The notes under the pieces: generated by a model
What the model saw: the letters and a program-made list of their open reading frames with translations, nothing else
The model's database searches: none
What the model was told of the DNA's origin: nothing
Shown: in pieces, positions 43,693-52,562 of the stretch
Layout of the letters: every line of letters starts with the position of its first letter
Position numbering within the stretch: position 1 is the first letter of the stretch
Program-made: the position numbers and the translations under genes
Origin: an uncultured Lachnospiraceae bacterium
Lineage (GTDB): Bacteria; Bacillota; Clostridia; Lachnospirales; Lachnospiraceae
Assembly: GCA_910583835.1 (NCBI GenBank)
Contig: CAJTYM010000010.1
Location: 25,475-89,474 of the forward strand
Length of the DNA stretch: 64,000 nt
Direction: 5' to 3'

Positions 43693-45300
43693 TCAATCCC
43701 CTCCTTTGTATTTTTGTGCAATCGCTTCCGCCACTTTCATGCCATCCATGGCGGCAGACATAATTCCTCCGGCATAACCGGCGCCCTCCCCGCAGGGATA
43801 AATTCCTTTGCGGTTGCTCTCAAATTCTTCATCTCTGGTAATCCGTACCGGTGAAGACGTCCGGCTCTCCACCCCGGATAATATGGCATCCTCACGGTCA
43901 AACCCCGCGATGCGATGTGCAAACTTATGCATACCCTGACAAAAGGATTCCCTGATTTCCTCAGAAAAAAGTTCATGCAGCGCGCCAAACTCGTGCAGGC
44001 CTTTGATTTCAGAGGCAAAACTGCCATAAGTTTCCGATAACTTCTTACGCTCAAAATCGCCAAAAAGCTGCTGGGGGACTTTGCCCTTTCCCAGCCCAAA
44101 AGCTTTTTTCTCCAGGCTGCGCTGGAATTGTACGCCAGCAAGCGGTCCCTCTGCGCCAAAATCTTGCGGCGTCACTGTGACAATGATGGCGCTGTTGGCA
44201 TTTTTGCCATCTCTTGCGCTATAACTCATGCCATTCGTGGCAATCTGCCCCTCCTCGGAAGAGGCGTTGACCACATAGCCGCCCGGGCACATGCAGAACG
44301 AGTAAACGCCACGCCCATTTTCCAGGTTTGCCGTTACCTTATAGGGGGCGGCATCCAAAATTTGCGCCGCCTCTTTCCCATACTGGGACTCGCTGATCAT
44401 CTCCTGTGGATGCTCCACGCGAAGCCCCACGGCAAATGATTTCGCCTCCATCTGCAATCCCCTGCTTTCAAGCATGGCGAAGGTATCCCTGGCGCTGTGC
44501 CCTATAGCAAGTACCGCCAATTCCGTCTCTATGCTATGGATTTCTCCTGTCGTTTGGTTTTGGCATACTACTGCACGAAGGTTTCCATGAGAAAACTCCA
44601 AATCGGTTACACAGGTATCAAACAAATAGGCGCCGCCCCATGATTCTATCTGATTACGCATATTGTAAATCACAGTCCGCAGGATATCCGTCCCTATATG
44701 GGGTTTTGCCTGATAAGAGATGGACTCCGGCGCGCCATGGCGGATAAATATGTCCAATACTTTTTTATTCCTGCCTTTTATGTCCTTCACGAGCGTATTT
44801 AGCTTCCCATCGGAGAATGTTCCCGCACCGCCCTCGCCAAACTGTACATTGGTATGGGGATTTAAGATATTTTGCTGCCAGAATTTCTCTACCTCCCTGG
44901 TGCGCTCCTCCACAGGCTTCCCACGCTCAAGAATCAGGGGGCAAAACCCATACTCCGCGAGCAGATAGGCACAGAACAATCCTGCGGGACCGCTGCCGAT
45001 AATGATTGGCGGATGCTTCAATGTCTTTTCTCCGCCCTCTGGAAACTGGTACGGCACATCCTTGGCCTGCAAAATCTGGTTCCCTTTTGCTCGCCGCAGG
45101 ACGTCTGCTTCATTCTTGACTTTGACATCTACCATATAGACAAAAGATACCTCACTTTTCCTGCGGGCATCGATGGATTGTCTGCGGACCGTATAGGAAA
45201 TGACCGTTTCCTGCCGAATCCGCAATGTTCTGGCAATTTTCTTCAATAGCTGTTCCCTGTTATGGGTAATTGGCAGCTTAAGTTGCTGAATCCTTATCAT
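43693..45300 (-). CDS. FAD-dependent dehydrogenase, COG2509 type
   Basis: 535 residues. An N-terminal domain of about 90 residues (MIRIQQLKLPITHN) precedes the Rossmann motif IIGSGPAGLFCAYLLAEYG. GEGGAGTFSDGKLNT, AIGHSARDTF, CMCPGGYVVNASSE and a C-terminal YPCGEGAGYAGGIMSAAMDGMK (read in pieces) are typical of this uncharacterised oxidoreductase family. It ends two bases before mutS and follows the BaiN-like gene by 16 bases; all three probably share a transcript. Confidence 0.92.
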   Translation of the reverse strand: MIRIQQLKLPITHNREQLLKKIARTLRIRQETVISYTVRRQSIDARRKSEVSFVYMVDVKVKNEADVLRRAKGNQILQAKDVPYQFPEGGEKTLKHPPIIIGSGPAGLFCAYLLAEYGFCPLILERGKPVEERTREVEKFWQQNILNPHTNVQFGEGGAGTFSDGKLNTLVKDIKGRNKKVLDIFIRHGAPESISYQAKPHIGTDILRTVIYNMRNQIESWGGAYLFDTCVTDLEFSHGNLRAVVCQNQTTGEIHSIETELAVLAIGHSARDTFAMLESRGLQMEAKSFAVGLRVEHPQEMISESQYGKEAAQILDAAPYKVTANLENGRGVYSFCMCPGGYVVNASSEEGQIATNGMSYSARDGKNANSAIIVTVTPQDFGAEGPLAGVQFQRSLEKKAFGLGKGKVPQQLFGDFERKKLSETYGSFASEIKGLHEFGALHELFSEEIRESFCQGMHKFAHRIAGFDREDAILSGVESRTSSPVRITRDEEFESNRKGIYPCGEGAGYAGGIMSAAMDGMKVAEAIAQKYKGGD

Positions 45301-45316
45301 AAGTACCTCCCTGGCA

Positions 45317-46564
45317 TCAACTTATCTTGCAGACCGCAGCCGCGGAAACTCCGGCTAGATGGCCGCTGCTCCACGCCCACTGCAGATTATAACCGCCGCA
45401 CAGCCCATCCACATCCAGCACTTCCCCACAAAAATAGAGACCCGGCACCAGCCTGGATTCCATGGTCGTGGGATTGACCTCCTCCGTATCTACACCGCCC
45501 GCACAGACCTGGGCATTGTCAAATCCTTTCGTGCCGATGATATCTATGCGTAAACACTGCGCTCGGGCTGCCAGAGCAGCCAACTCCTGCGCTGTGCATT
45601 CTACAGCCGGCTTGTCCAAAGGTATCTGCGCTTCCTTTAAGAGCGCCATGTTCAGCTTATCTGGAAAAAGCCCTGTCAATGCCTGAGCCGCTGTCTTCCC
45701 TCCGCCATAATGGCAGAAACGCTGTAGGAACAATTCCTGCGCTTGCTCCCTGGTCAAATCCGGCAGGAAATTCAAAGCAGTAAACACCTCTTTCCCATGC
45801 AGCAAAGCCAGAGAAGCATAACGGCTGACCTGGAATGTGGGAATGCCGGACACACCGAATGCTGTCAGCTGCAGTTCCCCTACGTCTTCTGCCATTTTTT
45901 CCCCATCTATGTAGAGCTGGACCTTTCCATCTGCACGAATTCCTGCAATTTCTTTCAAAAACGACTGTTTCCCTTGCAATTGAACTAAAGCGGGCACAAT
46001 ATCTGTCAATTTATGTCCAAACTTCTCAATATATAGATTTCCGCTGCCATCGCTCCCCGTCTTTTTGGCAGCTTTTCCGCCAGTGGCAATAATACAGCCT
46101 CTGCTTTTAAAGATTCCCTGTTTCGTATGAAAAGAAAACTGCTGGCTCTCTTTTACAATCTCACGGATACCGATGTTATACTTTATCCTTACATCCAGCC
46201 GTCTGCATTCCATCAGCAGCGTTTCCACCACCGAGGCTGCCTGTCCGCTCGCCGGATAATAATAGCCATCCCGCTTCTTCTTAGGATAAATTCCCAACTC
46301 CTCAAAAAACTGCAGCGTCTCCTGTAAACCGAACTGACGAAGCGCGGGCAATACAAAGGCAGGGTTCTTGCCATGATAATAAGCAATTCCCTGCTTCTCG
46401 TTGGTGAAATTACATTTTCCATTGCCAGTCGCCAGAATTTTCTTGCCGGCCCTGTCCATATGTTCTAAAATCAGCACATGCGCCCCTTTCCTTGCCGCAT
46501 AAATCCCCGCTGTAAGCCCAGAAGCGCCTGCCCCTACGATAATAATATCAAATTGTCTGTCCAT
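45317..46564 (-). CDS. BaiN/YhiN-family NAD(P)/FAD-dependent oxidoreductase (HI0933-like)
   Basis: 415 residues. N-terminal FAD motif IIVGAGASGLTAGIYAARKG, then LATGNGKCNFTN, CIIATGGKAAKKTGSDGSG and the C-terminal GLYFCGEVLDVDGLCGGYNLQ (read in pieces). One family member, BaiN, reduces bile-acid intermediates in Clostridium, but the family is broad and most members are chromosomal genes of unknown substrate. No bai operon is nearby, so a bile-acid role is not supported. Confidence 0.9.
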   Translation of the reverse strand: MDRQFDIIIVGAGASGLTAGIYAARKGAHVLILEHMDRAGKKILATGNGKCNFTNEKQGIAYYHGKNPAFVLPALRQFGLQETLQFFEELGIYPKKKRDGYYYPASGQAASVVETLLMECRRLDVRIKYNIGIREIVKESQQFSFHTKQGIFKSRGCIIATGGKAAKKTGSDGSGNLYIEKFGHKLTDIVPALVQLQGKQSFLKEIAGIRADGKVQLYIDGEKMAEDVGELQLTAFGVSGIPTFQVSRYASLALLHGKEVFTALNFLPDLTREQAQELFLQRFCHYGGGKTAAQALTGLFPDKLNMALLKEAQIPLDKPAVECTAQELAALAARAQCLRIDIIGTKGFDNAQVCAGGVDTEEVNPTTMESRLVPGLYFCGEVLDVDGLCGGYNLQWAWSSGHLAGVSAAAVCKIS

Positions 46565-46612
46565 AAATAATCAAATCCTTATGTCAAATTATAACGCCAC
46601 AAGATACAAGAA

Positions 46613-47260
46613 TCAAGAACGGCGTGGAAACACCACATGTTCCCTGGTCTTCTTAAAATAGCATTCTCCTTCATAGCAGCCGCTCTCATATAGACGAGAC
46701 ATCAGCGACCTGATGAGAGGTGTAAGCTGATGGTACATCCGTGATTTCTCCCATAAAATGCCTTCGATATATGCCCGTTGCTGCCGTTCGAGCACATCCA
46801 GAGATTGCTGTACCTCCTGTTTCCCAAGCCCAAAATCACAGGAAATATAGGAACAGTCCTCACCATTCTCCGTTGTCTTATCGTTTAGGAAACGAAAGAA
46901 TTCTCCTGTCAAAGAGGACTGGAATATGCGCTCCTGCCAGGAAATTACCGCTGCTTCTGTCCCCTCTTCGACAATCTGCCGGAAACTTGGCCTGCCGTAA
47001 CTGTCATATTCCCTGATAAATTTGACTTTGGCAGAATTCTCACTGCCCGGTCTGTCCAAAAGCAGAACGCCCATTTTGCATAAATGTTCCGTCACCGTCT
47101 GCTGTACACGCCCATAGGGTACGGTGACATCCAGTTCATTCACAATCTGGCTGACCGGATGTCCAAGGTCTGCCAGATGTCTGATTTGCGCGCCGCACGC
47201 AATGTCGTAAGCAAAATCAGAGAGCGCGCTATTAAAAAAATTATTATTTTCTCCTCGCAT
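46613..47260 (-). CDS. Hypothetical protein, 215 residues
   Basis: I do not recognise this family. The N-terminal third (residues about 20-70: IRHLADLGHPVSQIVNELDV, VQQTVTEHLCKMGVLLLD) could form a winged-helix-like fold, and the C-terminus has several Cys (SCDFGL, SGCYEGECYF). It has no signal peptide or membrane segment. It lies between the BofC-like membrane protein and the oxidoreductases on the same strand. The ribosome-binding site is weak. A regulatory role is a guess. Confidence 0.65.
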   Translation of the reverse strand: MRGENNNFFNSALSDFAYDIACGAQIRHLADLGHPVSQIVNELDVTVPYGRVQQTVTEHLCKMGVLLLDRPGSENSAKVKFIREYDSYGRPSFRQIVEEGTEAAVISWQERIFQSSLTGEFFRFLNDKTTENGEDCSYISCDFGLGKQEVQQSLDVLERQQRAYIEGILWEKSRMYHQLTPLIRSLMSRLYESGCYEGECYFKKTREHVVFPRRS

Positions 47261-47275
47261 TGTACCTATTATCTG

Positions 47276-47692
47276 TTAGCTGGAATAATTCTCCAAAAAA
47301 CTGTAAAGCTGTTCCTCGCTGTCTATGATTTTTCCCTCCTGGATTTCCTGCTGCAGATTATCGGGCAGGTTGTCCACCAAAATTCCTGTCGTGGCATATA
47401 AGGTCTCACGGTCTGCCTGATAAACTGCCACAAATCCATCCTCCGCCAGAAGCACAAATGCATAGGGTTCAATTACATTTAGGCTTTCTGCGGCGTTTTC
47501 TTTGTCTTTTTCTGCCTCTGCCAGTCTCTGTTTGTTCAGCAATCTCTCAATGTTCTGCTCAAGCAATGCGATACGCTGTTCATACGCTTCCCAGTTCTTG
47601 GCTGTTCCCAGCCAAAAACCTATGCAAAAACCTAAAGCAGCTGTCAGGATAATTCCAACTAAAAGTGAGCGGATACTACATGTCTTTCTCAT
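47276..47692 (-). CDS. Membrane-anchored coiled-coil protein, BofC C-terminal-like
   Basis: 138 residues from ATG 47692 behind GGAGGAG; a start at 47761 would run into the upstream repeat. One membrane segment at about 8-28 (SLLVGIILTAALGFCIGFWLG) is followed by a coiled coil (IALLEQNIERLLNKQRLAEA) and a small C-terminal domain (FVLLAEDGFVAVYQADRETLY, ILVDNLPDNLQQEI) that resembles the C-terminal domain of BofC, a sporulation signalling protein. The resemblance is by eye. Its leader consists of 2.5 copies of the 84-base structured repeat. Confidence 0.75.
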   Translation of the reverse strand: MRKTCSIRSLLVGIILTAALGFCIGFWLGTAKNWEAYEQRIALLEQNIERLLNKQRLAEAEKDKENAAESLNVIEPYAFVLLAEDGFVAVYQADRETLYATTGILVDNLPDNLQQEIQEGKIIDSEEQLYSFLENYSS

Positions 47693-47707
47693 GGCAAACT
47701 CCTCCAT

Positions 47708-47915
47708 GGTATCGGCACGCGTCGCTTCGCGCCACCTGCCAAGTCGTCGGAAAGCATTCAAGAAATGCTTCGCATTTGCTTTCCTCCCTCAGGTATCGGC
47801 ACGCGTCGCTTCGCGCCACCTTCCAAGTCGTCGGAAAACATTCAAGAAATGCTTCGCATTTGCTTTCCTCCCTCAGGTATCGGCACGCGTTGCTGCGCGC
47901 CACCTTCCAGTTCGT
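47708..47915 (-). repeat. Tandem 84-base structured repeat (2.5 copies) upstream of the BofC-like gene
   Basis: Units start at 47708, 47792 and 47876 with an exact period of 84 bases; the third is a half copy. Read on the minus strand each unit has hairpin 1 (GGAAAGC ... GCTTTCC or GTTTTCC, enclosing AAATGC-GAA-GCATTT) and hairpin 2 (GGCGCG ... CGTGCC). The sequence aligns with the single copy at 6903-6984. The last unit runs directly into the ribosome-binding site of the downstream gene. Confidence 0.85.
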
Positions 47916-47961
47916 GTTCCTAATGGTAGTATCTGCTATTTTTGCCACTTTATACAAAATT

Positions 47962-49617
47962 TTACATCAAATGAAGCTTCTTTGCAATCTTAATAATCAC
48001 ATTTCCCATAGGGAAACTGCGCAGTTCCTTCTCACGCAGACCACGCAGCAGCAGCAACAATATGCCATAGATAATGACTCCCACTGTGATAGAGACCAAA
48101 ACCGCTGCCGCATTGCTGTTTACAAATTTCATCAATAAATAATATACGCCATAGACGGCTCCGCCCATTGCCGCTGCGCAGATGCTGGGAATGATAAATG
48201 TCCGGGGAATCTCCTGCCGGTAGCGGAGATATTTGCGGATAGCCATTCCATTTAACACGCACATCAGAAATGAGAAAAATGTGTTTGCCCAGACTACCGC
48301 ATAAATGTTCAGATCCAATCCATACATCAAGGCTACCAGCACGCCCATATGTAATACCAAGGTAATGATTGCATTCTTAACCGGAACATTCATCCTGTTG
48401 ACGCCCTGTAAAATGCCATTGCTCAACGTGGACAGCGAGTAGAAGATAATGGAAACGGCGCCAATCTGCATCATCTTTTCCGGCATTTCTCGGCTGTCCT
48501 GAAATAATAGCTGCAGAATGGGAGAAGCGAGGACCGTCATGCCTACCGCACAGGGAATGGCTATAACCATCACAAAACGGATGGAATACCCCACCTTGCG
48601 CCTCACCTCCCGCATATCTTGCGAGGTAAATGTCCGCGAAAGGCTGGGGACGCTGGAAGCCGCGACTGCCGAGGCAATAGCAATCGGCACATTGACCAGC
48701 ACTTTATATTCGCCAACATAAATCCCCCACATTTTACTGTAATCTAAGGCTTTGTAGCCCTGATATTCAGCAATCTGCTTGAATACGCTGGTATCCAGAA
48801 AAGAAGTGATATTATAAATCGTAGTGCTCAGCAGCACCGGCATAATGGTCATAATGAGTACGCTGAACACCCTGCCGTAACTCTCGGTCTTGCCGCTGTA
48901 ATCGCTCTTTACGCGTTTGATGAATTTCACACGGTAAAGAATAAAGACCACAATCGTAAATACCAGGGCGGCAAGAGCGCCTGCGCCCGTTCCGAATGTG
49001 CCGCCTGCCGCGCCATATGCCTCCGCGTAAGTAGCTGGGTTCCCCAGGACTGCTCCAATCTTTGTACCATACTGGAACAGCATGTAAGCAGCCCATACAC
49101 TGACCACAGCGTTGATAATCTGCTCTATCAGCTGGGAAACAGCGCTGGGCATCATCGTGCCCATTCCCTGGAAAAACCCACGGATAACACCGAGCAGCGC
49201 CACAATCAGCAGCGTAGGCGCCAATACTTTCAGAGCAAAAATACTCAAGGGCGTATTTACAATATAAGTGGTAATAAATCCAGCCCCAAAGTATACAATC
49301 AGGCATGCCGCCGTACCGGAAACCAGTGCAAATATAAGGGCTCCCTTGAAAATCCGATATGCATTTTTGCGCTGCCCTTTCGCCATCCTTGCCGATACCA
49401 GCTTAGAAACTGCCACCGGCAGACTGTAGGAGGAGATCAACAGCAAAATGCTGTAGATCTCCATCGCTGTGCCATAATAGTCATTTCCAATATCGCCGAT
49501 AATGGATTTTAAAGGAATCCGATAAAGCAATCCTATGATACGGCTGATAATGGACGCTACCGCCAGAATCGAGCCCTGTACAAGGAAATTGGATTCACGT
49601 TTACTTGTTCTGCCCAT
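47962..49617 (-). CDS. SpoVB/YtgP-like MATE-type flippase (MVF superfamily)
   Basis: 551 residues with about 14 membrane segments. Start region FLVQGSILAVASIISRIIGLLYRIPL (read in pieces) is typical of the SpoVB/YtgP/MurJ group. In Bacillus such proteins move lipid-linked wall precursors or act in spore cortex synthesis. With YqfC/YqfD and a BofC-like gene nearby, a sporulation-phase role is plausible, though a vegetative lipid II flippase is equally possible. ATG follows GAGGAA. Confidence 0.9.
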   Translation of the reverse strand: MGRTSKRESNFLVQGSILAVASIISRIIGLLYRIPLKSIIGDIGNDYYGTAMEIYSILLLISSYSLPVAVSKLVSARMAKGQRKNAYRIFKGALIFALVSGTAACLIVYFGAGFITTYIVNTPLSIFALKVLAPTLLIVALLGVIRGFFQGMGTMMPSAVSQLIEQIINAVVSVWAAYMLFQYGTKIGAVLGNPATYAEAYGAAGGTFGTGAGALAALVFTIVVFILYRVKFIKRVKSDYSGKTESYGRVFSVLIMTIMPVLLSTTIYNITSFLDTSVFKQIAEYQGYKALDYSKMWGIYVGEYKVLVNVPIAIASAVAASSVPSLSRTFTSQDMREVRRKVGYSIRFVMVIAIPCAVGMTVLASPILQLLFQDSREMPEKMMQIGAVSIIFYSLSTLSNGILQGVNRMNVPVKNAIITLVLHMGVLVALMYGLDLNIYAVVWANTFFSFLMCVLNGMAIRKYLRYRQEIPRTFIIPSICAAAMGGAVYGVYYLLMKFVNSNAAAVLVSITVGVIIYGILLLLLRGLREKELRSFPMGNVIIKIAKKLHLM

Positions 49618-49639
49618 TGAAATTCCTCAATAAAACTTC

Positions 49640-50770
49640 CTACTGTTCTGTTGCCCTTGCCTCCGATAATTCCTCTTCCGTTGCATACACGCCGAAGCGG
49701 TCTTTATATTTATTGCGGGCAATGCATACCCATGTCTTGCCCTGATTGATGGTAATCTCATTGCCGCTCTCATCAAAGTAACGTGCCGGACAGTCCTCAT
49801 TATCTTTGGTCCAGGTAACTTTTTCCATCTTCCCATTGGTAATATAATAGCCTTCCCCGCCGGAAAGCGTGTCGATATCCATATAACCGTTCTCATCTTT
49901 AAAAGACCAGTCGCAATACTGGATCAGGATATTCTTCACGGCAAGCTGCTCACTGTTCGCACCGTCAATATGCTTATCTTTAAATTCATAGCGGTAATAC
50001 AGCCCATCCTCTTTGTTATAGACAAACCAGGGCTTATTTACGAAATATCCAGGACTTACCACCAGCGCATCTTCCCCGGTAAGCTGTACCTGCGCATCGT
50101 CATCTGCAAATTGGAAATGCCCCTGGTAGGTATCGGATAGTTCTGTACGGTATCCCATCTTTTCAATTCCGGCATCGATGCCTTCCCCGCTGGTAAAGGC
50201 ATTGTGCGGCGACTTGCGCTCCGGATCGCGGTAAAACATGATGGACTCAATCGAAGAATCCATACCGCTCAGGTTGTGTACATCTTCGCGGGCAAGAATT
50301 GGCTCCGCATAGACAGCCTGTCCGTAATGTGCATATATCGAATCAAATTCCCTGGCAAAGTAGATAAAGTAATGGCGGCAGCTGCGCACAGAGCCAATCT
50401 TCTCCAGCCCATTATAATCCTGGAAAATTGCCATCAGGCGGGTATAGGACCCCTCTACCGGCACTTCATAGATGACATCTGCCTTGGAAATCCCATATTG
50501 CGGCAAAGCATCTGAGGTATTGCCAATCATGATGGCCACAGGCCTCTTCTTCGCCAGTTCCTCATCAATCCACTCTCCGGTAAGGTAACTCTTGCCCATG
50601 CCTTCATGGGTATCCACTACCGGCTCCGGCTCTGGTTCCGGCTCTGGTTCCGGCTCCTCGGCTTCTTCCACCGGTTCTGGTTCCGGCACTTCCTGTTTCT
50701 TTTTGCCGCATCCTACAGCAGTACAAAGGATACATGCTGCCAGAAGCAGATAAATCATACGTTTCTTCAT
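49640..50770 (-). CDS. DUF3048 family lipoprotein (YerB-like)
   Basis: 376 residues. The N-terminus MKKRMIYLLLAACILCTAVGCGK is a lipoprotein signal with the lipidated Cys in TAVGC. A proline/glutamate linker follows (repeated EPEP, residues about 30-50). The DUF3048 core is clear: RPVAIMIGNTSDALPQYG, ADVIYEVPVEGSYTRLMAIF, SVRSCRHYFIYFA and the C-terminal part with NQGKTWVCI. The family is extracellular and of unknown function. It lies between ybeY and the SpoVB-like gene. Confidence 0.93.
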   Translation of the reverse strand: MKKRMIYLLLAACILCTAVGCGKKKQEVPEPEPVEEAEEPEPEPEPEPEPVVDTHEGMGKSYLTGEWIDEELAKKRPVAIMIGNTSDALPQYGISKADVIYEVPVEGSYTRLMAIFQDYNGLEKIGSVRSCRHYFIYFAREFDSIYAHYGQAVYAEPILAREDVHNLSGMDSSIESIMFYRDPERKSPHNAFTSGEGIDAGIEKMGYRTELSDTYQGHFQFADDDAQVQLTGEDALVVSPGYFVNKPWFVYNKEDGLYYRYEFKDKHIDGANSEQLAVKNILIQYCDWSFKDENGYMDIDTLSGGEGYYITNGKMEKVTWTKDNEDCPARYFDESGNEITINQGKTWVCIARNKYKDRFGVYATEEELSEARATEQ

Positions 50771-50811
50771 AGTAATTCCTCCATAATTTTATTTCGTCTT
50801 AAATCTGCCAT

Positions 50812-51306
50812 TTATCTTAAAATTCCCATCTGACCCAGTATTTTATTCTGTTTTTCTTCCATCAATTCAGACTCCTGCTGTGCCATATGGTCATAACCAA
50901 GCAAATGCAGGATACTGTGCAGAATAAGGAATGCATATTCCCGTTTCTCGCTGTGCCCAAAATTCTTTGCCTGTTCTCTCACCTTATCAATACAGAGTAC
51001 GATATCCCCCAAAAGCGCCTCTCCGGTGTCTGGATTGAAATTATCTTCATCTGCCTCAATCTCCCCGAATTCTCCGGGGGACGGATAGCTGATAAGCGGA
51101 AATGACAAGACATCTGTCACCGCATCAATTCCCCGGTGTTCCCTGTTTATTTGCAGAATATCCCCAGCCGACACCAACAGCAGACTGACTTCCGCTTCAT
51201 AAGGAAAGCCCTCTGCCTCCAAAGCTGTCTGCAGCACCTCTTCGGCAAGACCCCGCCAATCGAAATCAAAATCAACCCCGGTCTCTTCTTCCACGGTCAA
51301 AGTCAT
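50812..51306 (-). CDS. ybeY: Endoribonuclease YbeY
   Basis: 164 residues behind AAAGGAGGCG. The zinc-binding motif HSILHLLGYDH near the C-terminus is the Hx3Hx5H signature (with Ser in place of the usual Gly after the first His), and TDVLSFPL is conserved. YbeY matures the 3' end of 16S rRNA and takes part in ribosome quality control. It starts within the stop of the upstream PgpH-like gene (ATGA). Confidence 0.96.
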   Translation of the reverse strand: MTLTVEEETGVDFDFDWRGLAEEVLQTALEAEGFPYEAEVSLLLVSAGDILQINREHRGIDAVTDVLSFPLISYPSPGEFGEIEADEDNFNPDTGEALLGDIVLCIDKVREQAKNFGHSEKREYAFLILHSILHLLGYDHMAQQESELMEEKQNKILGQMGILR

Positions 51307-52562
51307 AACAGTTTCGCCTCCTTTATGAGATAATCCCTGATCTGCAGATACATATTCATGCCCAGCCCTGATTTATCATAGAGCCCAGCCGAGGAATTCT
51401 CATTCAAAGTCTGATAGACGATGATATCCTGATTCCAGGAACTTGAGAGGGTGTTTTTGTCCAGAACGTCAAACTTCGCCACCACACTGTCCACAATGTG
51501 CACAATTGCGGATTCTACCGTGGACGGCAGTTTCTTCTCCCCATTGTATTCCTTTAAAATATCTATGATTTCCCTGGGAAGGTAATTGATTCGCCCCAGC
51601 GCCACGCCATTTTCCACATAAGGTTCCCCATCCATCCTGCCTATGCGGTAATATAACCCGCCAGCTGCCGCCACATAAGGGTCAGCCGCCACAATCCTCG
51701 CACAATTCTCGGAAATCTGTGAAACTTTCCTTGCATGTTCATAGTCTGCATTGGAAAACCGTTTCATTTCCTTGGCCAGGCTAAAATTCTCAGACAAAAC
51801 TTTCTTCAATGCCTGTTCTCTGCCGTCTTCCGGCACGAAAGAACACATCTGGTAAATCCAGGCTGCGCCAGCCCCGGAGAGGACGCCATTGCACAATGCA
51901 TAGATAACAAGATCTGCTTCCAGACGTCTTGCATACAGATAGGAGAAAATCGCCACACTGCCAAAGGAAAACAAAAACAGAAATACGATTCCCCACCAAA
52001 AATGCTCCTTCTTATTCAGCAGTAATTTGGCGAAACAGCCGCACAGCAATAACAGCAGCATACACAGCAAAATATTGGCATCGCCTTCACCACACACAAG
52101 ATAAACGGTACAGTGGAATGCCCCGGATACCATGCCAAAGATGGGGCTCGACATCATGGACACCCCCATGCTCAGAAGCAGTACCGGCCGTACAAATTCC
52201 GGCAGGTACAGAAACAGCACAGCCATCACGCAGATAATGAAATAGCATAAGGCAATCTGCCGGTAATTCCATAGCTTCTCATATAACCACTCCTGCTGTA
52301 TCCTGCTGATTTCCAGCGCCGCCAAAAACAGCACTGCATAAAATATGCCAATAAACACCAACATTAATTGCCGTTCCCATTCCTGCCCACTAATGATTGC
52401 GGCAGCTGCGCTTTCCAAAACAGTGCAAATAAAAATAAGAACTACAAACAGCTTTCGGAATTTAAAATCCTGTTCCTTTGCCTTTTTATCTTTTATGGGT
52501 TCTGTTTCTGTCCCGGTTTTTGTCTCTGCTTCCTTTTCTCTCTTGTTTCTCATAATCTTCAT
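51303..52562 (-). CDS. PgpH-like membrane protein with degenerate HD domain
   Basis: 419 residues against about 700 for PgpH. After a charged N-terminus come about seven membrane segments (residues about 36-240), then an HD-like domain (residues about 260-419). The position matches pgpH (yqfF) between phoH and ybeY. However, the HHDIG metal motif of PgpH reads YYRIG (residues 304-308), although the first His (YEHA, 276) remains, and the extracellular 7TM-HDED domain is missing. Cyclic-di-AMP hydrolysis is therefore unlikely; a receptor role is inference. The start (52562, alternatively 52553) overlaps phoH by about 70 bases. Confidence 0.8.
   Translation of the reverse strand: MKIMRNKREKEAETKTGTETEPIKDKKAKEQDFKFRKLFVVLIFICTVLESAAAAIISGQEWERQLMLVFIGIFYAVLFLAALEISRIQQEWLYEKLWNYRQIALCYFIICVMAVLFLYLPEFVRPVLLLSMGVSMMSSPIFGMVSGAFHCTVYLVCGEGDANILLCMLLLLLCGCFAKLLLNKKEHFWWGIVFLFLFSFGSVAIFSYLYARRLEADLVIYALCNGVLSGAGAAWIYQMCSFVPEDGREQALKKVLSENFSLAKEMKRFSNADYEHARKVSQISENCARIVAADPYVAAAGGLYYRIGRMDGEPYVENGVALGRINYLPREIIDILKEYNGEKKLPSTVESAIVHIVDSVVAKFDVLDKNTLSSSWNQDIIVYQTLNENSSAGLYDKSGLGMNMYLQIRDYLIKEAKLL

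Noticed and set aside
45317..46564. Bile-acid reductase BaiN
   Set aside because: The family match is broad and no other bai genes are nearby, so only the family name is kept.
47708..47915. CRISPR-like array
   Set aside because: The units are contiguous 84-base repeats without unique spacers, and there are no cas genes.
47676..47957. Minus-strand frame with 28-residue repeats
   Set aside because: It starts at a TTG without a ribosome-binding site and consists mainly of the 84-base repeat; openness follows from the period being a multiple of three.
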